DNA of 64,000 nucleotides, taken from assembly GCA_965153355.1 (NCBI GenBank), contig OZ231127.1, positions 84,568,001 to 84,632,000 on the forward strand, given 5' to 3'. Positions 10,130-23,354 of the stretch are shown here, one piece after another. The notes below the pieces were generated by a model. The model saw nothing but the letters and a program-made list of their open reading frames with translations, ran no database searches and was not told the DNA's origin. Source of the DNA: Flaccisagitta enflata (Eukaryota > Chaetognatha > Sagittoidea > Aphragmophora). Numbering within the stretch: position 1 is the stretch's first letter; each line of letters starts with the position of its first letter. The position numbers and the translations under genes were made by a program.

Positions 10130-12582
10130 GTCATGGTTTCAAAATCAAAATCAAAATCAATATGGACACAAACAAGAACGCATTATGGACAGAAGCACGC
10201 CGCATGTCAAAAGACCCAAACTTGGATGTTTTTGCTCTCAAGGACGATGAAGGCAAAAGAATACACAATCCTGAAGAAGTCAAAGAATACAAAGCCAGCT
10301 ACTTTGAGAATCTCCATGGCTATAAAGAATATGTACACCATCCATACCACGACGAAATCAAGGAAAAAATTGAGGAATTTACTGCAGACCGGAACTATGA
10401 AGACCTTGTTTATAACCGCGTCCCAAGTCGCCAAGAGTTGGTTGATGTCATTGCAAAAAAGAAAAACAACAAATCAACACCTGATATAAAGAACGAGATG
10501 CTCAAACGCGCAGGAGTACCCATGATTGACTTTCTCTATCCATTAGTTGTAACAATTTTCACTGATGAAAAATACCTTATGAATTATGGAATAGGGGCAC
10601 TATAACCTGTCTCTGGAAAGGCAAAGGCGACAGGGAAGATTTGCACAACCATCGCGGAATTACAACCTCGTCCTCCATAGGTACTATAATTGAATCAATG
10701 ATTGATACCAGAATCGAGCATGTGGTAAAATTCACGCCTGCGCAAGGTGGTGGTAAAAAACACTCATCTTCCTGCGACCACCTTTTTGTCCTCCGTGCGA
10801 TGATCGATATCAGCATACAGGAAAAGCGTGAAACATTCATCACATTCTACGATGTCTCAAAGGCTTATGACCATGTGGACAATAACGATTTACTGGTTAC
10901 CATGTGGGAAAAGGGTTTAAGAGGCAAAGCGTGGCGGATTTTGAAAGAATTGAACACGAATCTTACTGCGGTTATAAACACAAGATATGGTCAAACGCGC
11001 GAGATCTCAATGGAAGTCGGCGGCAAACAGGGTTCAAGACTAACTGGCAGGATGTTTGCAAAAATGATGGACCTCATCTCAGAAGAGTTAAATAACAATG
11101 ACATTGGGTTCAAATTGAGTGCCGACCTGATTATAGCCATACTTTTATGGGTCGATGATGTGATTTCATGCACCAAAGGCAAGGAAAATCAGGAAATAAT
11201 GCTTAATAAACTAAATGAGTTCGCTATAAAGCATAAGCTTAAATGGGGACAGGACAAATGCAATGTAATGAAGGTTGGTAAACACGATAAACAAGAAAAT
11301 AAATGGAAAATAGGAGACATGGAAATAGCAGAAACAAAAAAGTACAAGTATTTGGGAGATATCATCACCCCGGACAACAAAAATACTGAGAATCTCCGCA
11401 GCCGCCGAGGTAAACTCCAAGGAACCACGATGATCATACGCACAATAGCATCGGGTGAAATTTTACACCATATTGAAACATCAGTCCTCTTAAGGTTACA
11501 CGAATCAAAAGGGTTATCAGGCCTGCTTAACAATTGTGAGGCATGGAACCTCAGCAAAAAAGAAGAAGAAGAACTTGAAAAAATCGAGATCCAAGCCATA
11601 AAACACCTTTTTGATCTCCCACTCCACACACCCACTGTCGCCATAATTTACAGCCTTGGCCTTCTATATACAACACAGCGCGTTGACAAAATACAACTCA
11701 TTTATTTACAAAAGCTACTACAAAAAGCACAAAGCGAGTATGCGACAAGGGCTCTAAAGACCTTAGAAACAAAGCAAATGGGTTGGTACAAGAAGATATC
11801 TGACACACTTATAAAGTATAACCTGCCACGAGATTTCGATGCAATAAGGACTGCTCCAATGGCACGTTGTGGGAACGCTGTCACAGCAGCCATTGAGGTT
11901 AAAAACAAAAGTCGAATCCTGGAGGATCTTTACAAAGCAGAAGGGGAAACCAAGACCCCAAAGACTAAAACTAAATCTATAATAGAAAAAGTCAATGTTA
12001 CATCTTACACTAGAAAGCCTGAACCTGAATTCCTGCTTATGACTAAGTGCGAGACAAAATCTACATTGATAGCGAGATATGGAATGCTTGATTATGGCGC
12101 CAACTTCAAGGGTACAATGAGCTCTATTTGTGTAGCATGCAACATGACCGATAATGAACATCATAGATTGATCGAATGTCCTAAATGGCAACACCTGAGA
12201 GATCAGATAGTCTCACCGACCGGCGTGGATTTTCAGGATGTTTATAGTGGCGATATTGATAAGATCCGTCCCGTTTTGTATAATTTAGACAAGATATGGA
12301 ATACAAAATGCGCCAATGGAAGTATGCGAAAGGAGAGAAATGTTTACCTGTGATAATTGTTTTCAATGCGGTAGACATGACTGCGAGTATAAGTCACACA
12401 TTTTGTTTTTGTTTTTTTTCCCATGTCCCCCCCTTTGCTCCCCCTACCGCGACCCGTCTAACACTATTTAAACACTATTTATTATCTATTGTGTACTTAT
12501 GTACAGCTCAATAGCAATTACCATTGTTATATGTGATGAATGCACATTTTGAGCATTACAATCAATCAATCAATCAATCAAC
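10130..12582 (+). mobile_element. LINE (non-LTR retrotransposon), 5'-truncated
   Basis: The copy starts in the linker between endonuclease and reverse transcriptase. It contains the RT and a C-terminal zinc-knuckle region, then about 200 bp of 3' UTR, and ends in an AATC tandem tail (12559-12582), as many invertebrate LINEs do. No endonuclease domain is present. The element lies directly beside the end of a family B element (about 10105), suggesting insertion there. No clear target-site duplication was seen. It sits in the sense orientation opposite to the host carboxypeptidase intron. Confidence 0.85.
10160..12353 (+). pseudogene. LINE ORF2-like reverse transcriptase, one frameshift
   Basis: Two overlapping frames make one protein. 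The first (to 10605) covers the pre-RT linker with KNNKSTPDIKNEMLK, the region that normally leads into RT motif 1. The second continues from about 10572 with LWNRGTITCLWKGKGDRE, NHRGI, FYDVSKAYDHVD (motif A, catalytic Asp), GGKQGSRL (motif B) and LLWVDDVIS (motif C), then YKYLGDII (thumb), and a C-terminal CVAC..HHRLIEC knuckle (C-x2-C..H-x4-C). The two frames meet at the A-run at 10568-10572, where loss of one A explains the shift. The catalytic centre is WVDD rather than the common F/YADD. Apart from the frameshift and missing endonuclease the RT half is intact, so the copy is fairly young. Confidence 0.85.
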
Positions 12583-12719
12583 TGTAATTGAATGTATTCC
12601 GAATTATTGCTATCACGATGGAACAGGAATCTAACGACTGCAATATGTAAATAAGGTTCTTTACGCCGACTGTTACGCTGTTGTGGGCACGTTTTCAGAC
12701 GGGCAACCACTTTTGTAAC

Positions 12720-12812
12720 AAGCTACCAGTACACAATCCCTCGTGACGTTTGTTCGCTCGTACCACTCACTCCGTAGGCTCGCTCGCTCACTTCAGTCGC
12801 TTGAGGAGATTG
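12720..12812. repeat. Family C-like GCTCGCTCACTTC tract
   Basis: TTCGCTCGTACCACTCACTC and GGCTCGCTCGCTCACTTC downstream of the LINE; tips not found. Confidence 0.45.
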
Positions 12813-13170
12813 AGGGCGACGTCAAGATTTCAAAATATTGACAAAGAGACATTTCTTAATGAGTGCGAAATTCAAAAGCCATTCAAAAATACACATAATC
12901 GTACTTTACCATAGAGACATACGAATTAGTAGTAACACGTTTTTTTGGCTTAATATCCCACCTCGTTGATTTATTCGCCCAGTGCCCATTGCTTTAATGA
13001 AGACGTTCCAGACAGTACAGACAGTACAGACAGTACAGAGAGCATGAACAGCACAGACAGGTTGAATTGAATGATTTCACCTTTTGGTCTATCCTTGAAT
13101 ATATCCCACAAAATATGCAAGTTTCTGGAATAAAGTCATCGACAATTGAAAAAATATGAAGATGCACTAT

Positions 13171-13396
<226 letters not shown>

Positions 13397-13407
13397 GGAT
13401 GGACGGA

Positions 13408-13600
13408 AACAAGGCCGGATACACGGCTACCGAAGTCGCATGCGGGTGGGCAGGGGCCATATTTGAGGTCACCAGACCATTTGGGCAGGAGCCGTGAGGT
13501 CAAAGAAATAAAATCATAAAAAAAAGTAAAGTGTGACCGACCAACCGACCGACCGACCGACGGACAAAGCGGGTTGTAGAGTCGCGTGCACGCGACTAAA
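13408..13600 (+). mobile_element. Family A copy, full length
   Basis: Tip AACAAGGCCGGATACACGGC, subterminal AGTCGCATGC, GGTGGGCAGGGGC box, GACC repeats, hairpin AGTCGCGTGCACGCGACT (13580-13597, a perfect 18-bp palindrome), and an AAAA end. Confidence 0.92.
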
Positions 13601-13689
13601 AACAAACAAGAAGGCAGGTAATCAAAAAGACAGACAAGCAGGCGGCCGCGGGCATGCAGACAGAAAGACAGGTAGATTCAGAATGAATA

Positions 13690-14592
13690 AGCAAGAGAGA
13701 GACAGTCACACAGAGAGACAGAGCCAGAGTCAGAAAGAGGAAGCAAGAGGGAGGTAGTCAGAAAGAAAGACAGAAGCAGAGTCAGAAAGAGAAAGCAAGA
13801 GGGAGATAGTCAGACAGAGAGACAGAGGCAGAGTCTGAAAGAGGAAGCAAGAAGGAGACAGTCAGAAAGAGAGACAGAGGGAGAGTCAGAAAGAAGAAGC
13901 AAGAGGGAGAGAGTCAGAAAGAGAGACAGAGGAAGAGTCAGAAAGAGAAGCAAGAGGGAGACAGTCAGACAGAGAAACAGAGGCAGAGTCAGGAAGAGGG
14001 AGCAAGAGGGAGACAGTCAGAAAGAAAGACAGAGGCAGAGTCAGAAAGAGGAAGCAAGAGGGAGACATTCAGACAGACAGACAGACAGACAGACAGAGGC
14101 AGAGTCAGAAAGAGAAGCAAGAGAAAGACAGTCAGATAGAGAGACAGAGGCAGAGTCAGCATGAGAAAGCAAGAGGGAGACAGTCAGACAGAGAGACAGA
14201 GGTAGAGTCAGAAAGAGAAGCAAGAGGGAGACAGTCAGACAGAGAGACAGAGACGGAGTCAGAAAGAGAAGCAAGAGGGAGACAGTCAGACAGAGAGACA
14301 AAGGCAGAGTCAGAAAGAGGGAGCAAAAGGGAGACAGTCAGACAGAGAGACAGAGGCAGAGTCAGAAAGAGAAGCAAAAGGGATACAGTCAGACAGAGAG
14401 ACAAAGGCAGAGTCAGTAAGAGAAGCAAGAGGGAGATAGTAAGACAGAGAGACAGAGACAGGGTCAGAAAGAGAAGCAAGAGAGAGAAAGTCAGACAGAG
14501 AGACAGAGGCAGAGTCAGAAAGAGAAGCAAGAGGGAGACAGTCTGACAGAGAGACAGAGACAGAGTCAGAAAGAGAAGCAAGAGGGAGACAG
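13690..14592. repeat. 51-bp minisatellite, about 17 copies
   Basis: Unit like AGAGTCAGAAAGAGAAGCAA plus GAGGGAGACAGTCAGACAGA and a GACAGAGGC end. The period is a multiple of three, so minus-strand frames stay open as 17-residue repeats. Confidence 0.85.
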
Positions 14593-14677
14593 AGGATATA
14601 TTCTATGTTTTGCCGCAGAAAATGAGCAAATTATTCAGATGAAAAGACGCGGGAAAGATGATGAGATGATCGTCGAG

Positions 14678-14729
14678 GTTGATGCTATCATATGCAAACG
14701 GCTTAGAGTGAGAGTTAGGGAGACAGTTG

Positions 14730-14776
<47 letters not shown>

Positions 14777-14788
14777 GGACGGACAGGC

Positions 14789-14829
<41 letters not shown>

Positions 14830-14903
14830 AACAGATAGGCATACAGTCGTGGTTGATGCTATCATATGCAAATGGGTTACAGTGAGAGATAGAGGGACAG
14901 TTG

Positions 14904-14971
<68 letters not shown>

Positions 14972-15043
14972 TATAGATACATACAGTCGAGGTTGATGTT
15001 ATCATGGGCAAACCCGTTAGAGTGAGAATTAGGGCGACAGTGG

Positions 15044-15114
<71 letters not shown>

Positions 15115-15169
15115 GAACAGAAAGAGAGACTGTCCGACACACAGACAGGACCACAGACAGACAGACTTT

Positions 15170-15200
<31 letters not shown>

Positions 15201-15240
15201 TTAGACAGACAGACAGTTAGACAGATAGATAAACATTTTA
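14678..15240. repeat. Three tandem units with (GACA)n tails
   Basis: GGTTGATGCTATCATATGCA blocks at about 14678, 14850 and 14991. Each is followed by a GTTAGAGTGAGAGTTAGG-like phrase, GACAGTTGGACAGAC and a GACA array of different length. Confidence 0.85.
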
Positions 15241-15557
15241 GATATATGCTTGACAAATCGACTGAGAGAACAGTGACGGTTGGGCAGATAGACGCACTCT
15301 CGGATAGACAAGCTGAGTGAATGAAATATACTGATAGAAAGGCAGAAAAGGACGACAGCAAATCTGACAAAAAAACTTGCTTTTTCGTAAAAATCCCTCC
15401 CAAAATTTCATCCTCACCCACGAAAAAAGACTCATCTCTTGATTTTCATTTCCAGATTCAACCAAGTTCCTTGATGAGGTGTATCATTCTTTCCTCTCGG
15501 GGAAATCTTAATGGGAAGAAGAATGAGTGACCTTGGGCGTGGCAAGGAGGAGCGAGT

Positions 15558-15800
15558 GAGAAAAAAAAAAGAAGAAAAATATGAAGAGAAAGAAGAAGAA
15601 AAAGAAGAAGAAAAAGAAGAAGAAAAGGAAGAAGAAAAAGAAGAAGAAAAAGATGAAGAAAAAGAAGAAGAAAAAGAAGAAGAAAAAGAAGAAGAAAAAG
15701 AAGAAGAAAAAGAAGAAAAAGATGAAGAGAAAGAAGAAGAAAAAGACGAAGAAAAGGAAGAATAAGAAGAAAAAGAAAAAGAAGAAGAAAAAGAGGGAGA
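15558..15800. repeat. GAAGAAAAA purine tract
   Basis: Purines only on the plus strand apart from rare T or C; unit GAAGAAGAAAAA. Confidence 0.93.
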
Positions 15801-16026
15801 AACTTGATGTTGATGATGAGACAAGAAAACAAGTAAACCGGGGTAACAATATCGCTGCGGAGGGGTGGGCAGGAGCATATAACACACTCTCATCTTGGCC
15901 ATCCACATACAGACTCATATCGAAATGCACGTTTTTTTTCCTCTTTTGGAATCGTGCGTTTCGGACGGACTCACGGAGGGAGCCACGGACAGCCAAAGTC
16001 ATTCTTAGAGTTGCGTGTCCACATCA

Positions 16027-16236
16027 AACAAGGCCGGATACACGGCTACCCTAGTCGCGTGCAGGTGGGCAGGAGCAGTGCTGGAGAAGGTCACTAGGGC
16101 ATCCGGGCAGGAGCCATATGCTAAAAAAGCTCAAAACCCCAAAACGCCAAAAAAGTAAAAAAGGGGACCGACCGACCGACCAACCGACCAACCGACCGAA
16201 ATAGCGGGGTGTAGAGTCGCGTAGCACGCGACAAAA
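16027..16236 (+). mobile_element. Family A copy, full length
   Basis: Standard tip, subterminal AGTCGCGTGCA, GGTGGGCAGGAGC, (GACC)n, hairpin AGTCGCGTAGCACGCGAC (16214-16232). Confidence 0.9.
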
Positions 16237-16408
16237 AAGAAGTAAGAAGAAGAATCATTTTCTCTCATCTACTTTCTAAAAAGAAGGAAGTAGGTTAAAT
16301 GGGACTAGATTCTCGCTTCATTTTTGGAAAGAGGAACAAAACAGCGCTTTGGTCTCTTTGGATGAAGAGGAAAAAGAATGAGACTGATAAAACAAGCCCA
16401 ACAAGGTA

Positions 16409-16852
16409 AATAGTCGCAAAAGCGTTAGATGGTCAGCGGAACCCGTGCCCTGCTTAAGTAGGTTTTGGCTGAGGGGGGGAAGAACCTCGAAGGTCGACGG
16501 CCACACATGGAGAATTCCTTCCTCCTCCTCCGCACCTCTCCTCAGCCTCCAGGCTCATATCTCAGCCTGGAGGCCCATATTGGCCTCGAGGCCCAAATTC
16601 AGCCTTGAGGCCCAAATCCCTGGGAGGGACTGGGGGGCCTTGGGGAGTTGGGCCTGAGGGGGATTGGGCCTCAAGACTGGAATTTGGGCCTCGAGGCTGG
16701 GATATGGGCCTCCAGGCTGAGAAATGGGCCTGGAGGCTGGGGGGAGGGGGGGTACGGAGGAGAAGGAGAAGGAGGAGAAAATTCCCCATATGTGTGAAAG
16801 CATAGGTCATCGACCCCTTCGGGGCCGCTGCCCAAAAGGCGTTACAAGGAGA
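16409..16852. mobile_element. Family B element, palindromic
   Basis: End block AGTCGCAAAAGCGTTAGATG, then inverted arms of CTCC-rich and GGCCTCGAGGCC-type repeats with the centre near 16640, then CCCCTTCGGGGCCGCTGCCC. Confidence 0.8.
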
Positions 16853-16873
16853 CCTCCTCATTTTGACGTTCTC

Positions 16874-17962
<1,089 letters not shown>

Positions 17963-18011
17963 ACACCTTCTCCAGTGCTGGTGATGATTCGCCTTAATTG
18001 ATGAAATAATT

Positions 18012-18035
18012 ATCATCATCATCATCATCATCATT

Positions 18036-18097
<62 letters not shown>

Positions 18098-18098
18098 G
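18012..18098. repeat. (CAT)n, second block
   Basis: Separated from the main array by 50 bases that contain GCTGGTGATGATTC. Confidence 0.95.
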
Positions 18099-18520
18099 GA
18101 AGTCAAGCCAGCAAAATCATCATCCTTCTTATTGTAGGGACCAGGAATTCAATTCATAGGCACATGAATGACATTTGCATTCCTCATTTCTTCTCTTCTC
18201 GTTGGGCGTTATAAAAACCAATCTTCTTGAAAAAGAAAATCCACATGGTCTTGTGATAAAAAAAACTCGGCTTCGTTATTTTCAAAATTTTCCTGCTTTG
18301 GTCGTTGAACAAGGAAAAAACCAATCGCAAAAAAAAAATGTAAGAACAGGTTCAGCAGAGTTCAGCAGAGTTCAGCAGGCAAGGGTCAAGGGACTGGACA
18401 AAATTATGCCTTATCGTAAAGCAGCCTTGTAGCCAATGTAAAAAACACCATTTTTTTTACAGGGGAAATACATTTTATGCTTTGTAAGCGGGTATTCCTG
18501 ATTAGGGGATCGCGAAATCT

Positions 18521-18738
18521 AGGGCAGACACAGACAGAGCAAAATCAAAGACAGACACACACAGAGCAAAATCAAGAGCGGACACAGACAGAGCAAAATC
18601 AAAGACAGACTAAGACAGAGCAAAATCAAAGACAGACACAGACAGAGCTAAATCAAGGATAGACACAGACAGAGCTAAATCGAGGACAGACACAGACAGA
18701 GCAAAATCAAGGACAGACAGAGACAGAACAAAATCGAG
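18521..18738. repeat. 27-bp minisatellite, 8 copies
   Basis: Unit ACAGACACAGACAGAGCAAA plus ATCAAAG. Confidence 0.88.
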
Positions 18739-18749
18739 AAAAACAAGGA

Positions 18750-18906
18750 AACAAGGCCGGATACACGGCCACCAGTTACGGACGGGTGGGCAGGGGCGGA
18801 TATGCGCGTACTCCCACTTTTCGACTCAATCACCTCTACGGACCAACCGACCGACCGACTGACCGACGGACAAAGCCTCTTTTAGAGTTGCGTGTGCGCA
18901 ACTAAA
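18750..18906 (+). mobile_element. Family A copy, AGTTGC type
   Basis: Standard tip, subterminal AGTTACGGAC, GGTGGGCAGGGGC, GACC repeats, CAAAGCCTCTT, hairpin AGTTGCGTGTGCGCAACT (18886-18903). Confidence 0.9.
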
Positions 18907-19302
18907 ATGAAAAAAAAGAAAGAAGGAAAAAGAAAAAAAGAAGAAAAAAGGAAAAAAAAAGAAAGAAGAAAGAAGAAAGAAAAAACAAAAAACAAAAAAC
19001 AAAAAACAAAAAAGAAAAAAGAAAAAAGACAAAAGACAAAAGACAAAAGACAAAAGACAAAGGACAAAAGAAAAAAGAAAAAAGAAAAAAGACAAAAGAC
19101 AAAAGACAAAAGACAAAAGGCAAAAGAAAGAAAGAAAGAAAGAAAGAAAGAAAAAAGGAAAAAGGAAAAAGGAAAAAGAAAAAAGAAAAAAGAAAAAAGA
19201 AAAAAGAAAAGAGAAAAAAGAAAAAAAACGAGAAAAAAGAAAAAAGAAAAAAGAAAAAAGAAAAAAGAAAAAAGAAAAAAGGAAGAAGAAAAAAGGTAGA
19301 AG
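18905..19302. repeat. A/G-only tract, about 400 bp
   Basis: AAAAGA, AAAGAC and AAAGGA hexamers with only sparse C; begins at the end of a family A copy. Confidence 0.93.
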
Positions 19303-19439
19303 TGAGAAAGTGATTTGATGAAGATCAACGATGAAAACGAAATGGTTCCAATCTCGTCTTGCTAGGCCTAGTTTCCACTCTTTACTCTTCTCTTCTGTAA
19401 TCACATCATTCGTCCTCTCTTCTCCTCCTCAAGCCTCTG

Positions 19440-19767
19440 CCCTCCCATACCTAATTCTTTTTTTCTCTCTTTTCTTTGTAACATCATTTCTTTTTTCTCC
19501 CCTTTCCTATTTCTTCTTTCCCCTCCCTATTCCTTTTCAAGCCTCTGTCTTTTTTCTTCTGGTTTCCTTGTTACATCACTTTTCCTTTCTTCTCCTTTCT
19601 CCTTTCTCTTCTTCTTCTTCCTCTTCTTATTATTCCTCTTCCTCTTCTTCTTCCTTTCTTCTTCCTCTTCTACTTCTTTTTCTTCTTCTTCTTCTTCTTC
19701 TTCTTCTTCTTCTTCTTCTTCTTCTTCTTCTTCTTCTTCTTCTTCTTCTTCTTCTTCTTCGTCTTCT

Positions 19768-19800
<33 letters not shown>

Positions 19801-20005
19801 CTTTCTTCGTCTCCTTCTTCCACTGCTTCTTCTTCTTCTTCTTTTTCTTCTTATTCTTATTCTTCTTCCTCCTCTTCTTCTTCTTCTTCTTCTTCTTCTT
19901 CTTCTTCTTCTTCTTCTTCTTCTTCTTCTTCTTCTTCTTCTTCTTCTTCTTCTTCTTCTATTCTTTTCCCTCTTCCCCTCCTTTCCCTTCTTCTTCTTCT
20001 TCTAA
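19440..20005. repeat. Pyrimidine tract with (CTT)n
   Basis: Mixed CT-rich to 19610, then CTT arrays. With 18905-19302 it forms opposite-strand purine tracts 140 bp apart. Confidence 0.93.
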
Positions 20006-20340
20006 TCTTCTTCCAACTACTCTGGAGGATCATGAAGTAAAGGGGTTGCCCAAACCTTTCAATCCATTTCTGTAACCACCACCTATTTTGAGGAAAATGA
20101 CTTTCTATCTTCATTGATAGAAAAATGCAATTATGAATAAAAGAAATGGAAAGTTGACAACAGACTGAAAGAATGAGACGATAAATAATAGGTGGAAATA
20201 AAATGGTGAGATTTTTCTGTCATTCAGTCATTAGAACTTTCTGTGGTATGTAGAGAAGGATTCAGCAGAGCAGTGGAATTTTGGATTGATCACATATGTG
20301 GATAAAGGTATATAAAATACCGGGAGAAAGATGATAATCC

Positions 20341-20517
<177 letters not shown>

Positions 20518-20666
20518 AAAGAATGAAAAAAGCTGCCAAAAGAGGGAGAATGTGAATGGATCATTTGAATGATGTTCCTTCTTACTAGGTTTCAGGTGAT
20601 TACAAAAATACTCCACCAAAACAAATACTCTGACACTTTTTGAGGAATGAGGACCATCATCGCCAC

Positions 20667-20852
<186 letters not shown>

Positions 20853-21318
20853 CGCCGTCGATTGGGCGGCTTCGATGATTTCCCTTTGTTTTAGCGTCGT
20901 TTCGCTTCTTTTCTCCCTTTTTTCATCCTTTTCTTTTTATCCTTACGTTTTCTGCTCTAGGTCCCAAAACTTCACCTTTGTTCTTGTCTTGCTTAATTAT
21001 TTTTCTTTTCTTTTTTTTCACGTTGTCATTATTTTGTCAGGATGCGACAGTTTGTGATACTGTCCTTCATTTTGTGGGAACAGGCATAATTATCAATTAG
21101 GGCTCAGGGTCAGGGTCTCAGGTATAAGCATTGCTTTTTGGCAGTGTTTTAGGTGGTTTTATCAGTGGTGTCATGGGCGTAACTATTGCCTAATAAAGCA
21201 GTTCTCGGGTGAGTCTGAGGTACCCTAGTTCATTGAGAGGTGGCATTGAGGCCGCCAATGTGAGTGCAATTGAAGGTGAAAGGCGCAACACGCACTGATA
21301 TGGGGAGAGTAGACAGTG

Positions 21319-21574
21319 GGTGCGTTTCTAGTCAGACAACCGCGTTTTGAAAGGGCCATTCGGTCGCTCGCTACGTTCGTTCGCTCGCACCGCTCACTCC
21401 GCTCACTCGCTCCGCAGCGCTCCGCTTCGCTCCGCTCGCTTCGCGGGCTCGCTCACTCACTTCGCTCACTCCCTCGTGGGACAGTTGAAATTCTTGAATA
21501 TGTGTTCACACTGTTATCGCCTTTCACGGGAACAAACGCGTTTTTGGTCGTCACCAGAAACACGCCCAGAAGAG
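21319..21574 (+). mobile_element. Family C element
   Basis: Opposite orientation to the copy at 2331; TTTCTAGTCAGACAACCGCG at left and CACCAGAAACACGCCC at right, with a CGCTCACTCCGCTCACTCGC tract. Confidence 0.82.
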
Positions 21575-21699
21575 GTTTTGGCGGTGCGGTAGTAAATCAT
21601 CCACGATGAAAAAATCCGTTTAGGTTGCCCCCTTGATGATGTCATTTACGATGCCACCGGCGGTGCCGGGTGCCCTGAGTGGTGCTTCAGAGTGGTGGC

Positions 21700-22240
21700 G
21701 CACGGGGAGTGAAAGGAATGGCGGGCGTCGCAGAAACGACGATGCACAGTGGCGGAGGAGGCGGCGGTCATGGCGGACATGGCGGTCATGGCGGGTATGC
21801 GCGATTGCACTTAGCAGCTCCTGACGGTGCAAAGTGGACAAGGCTCCGTGAAGTGATGTACGGCGTCTATCGGAGGCGCGCGGCAAGCAAGGCAGCGCAT
21901 GCCGGTGCACGACGGATATGTCACCGCAAGGAGACACATGGCAGCATTAGGAATGGTGGGTAGGGCAGCGCACGGCACGCATGGTGGCGCATGCCGGTGC
22001 ACGACGGACATGGCATCGCAGCTGCGCATGGTAAAGCATGACGGCGAATGGCGATGACTGGCATTGCAGACTGCAGGGCGGGCACGGCACCGCAAGGCGG
22101 CGCATGACGTCGTTAGGAATGGTGGGGAGGGCAGCGCCCGGCACGCATGCCGACAGGCACCGCAAGTCGTTCATGCCGACACTTGGTGGCGCACGGCAGG
22201 CATGACGCCACAACTGGCGGCGTAATCTGCGACAGATTGT
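21700..22240. repeat. GC-rich diverged tandem repeat
   Basis: The block CACCGCAAGG.G.C.CATG, then TTAGGAATGGTGGG and GGCACGCATG, occurs at about 21921 and 22088, a period of about 166 bp, with shorter GGCGGCGCATG-like sub-units. Rich in CpG. Confidence 0.75.
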
Positions 22241-22315
22241 GCGCGGCGGCGCAGAGTCAATCATCTCAGCTCATTTCATCAAAAAACTATTCAATTATGA
22301 ACAAGAGCAGAGCGC

Positions 22316-22866
<551 letters not shown>

Positions 22867-23354
22867 CAGGCAATACAGAGGCTGACAGAGAGATATTGAC
22901 GAAGAAAGGAAACGGATAGACCGAGAGAGAGAGAGAGAGAGAAACAAAAAAAGATTTTATGCAAGAAAACTGTGACTTGGAGAATGATTGATGAAGGCGC
23001 TTGCAGCATTTTTAAAGCTTATTTCTCATCTCATCACTCATATCTGCGCCAACGACTTCGATAATGCCACCAATATCAACGTCATCACCATCTATAACAC
23101 CACGGCCAACACCACCAACAGATGTTGTAGGTGGTCGGTGTTGGTCCAACACAGACCACCAACAACATCACAACCATCACCATCACCACCACCCCAATCA
23201 CCGTAAGGAACACTACCAACATCGCCCTTAACAAAACCAACTTTACAATAAAGGCAAGATTTGATGGTCAACAGATCAAGTAAATTTCGTTTTGCTTTCA
23301 AACGCTTTCGATACTGCGCATTTGTTTCTAATTCTCAAAGTTTCACTTTTTCTT

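Noticed and set aside
15432-16054. Lys/Glu and Phe/Ser frames of 120-160 codons
   Set aside because: They arise from the GAAGAAAAA tract and run into a family A copy.
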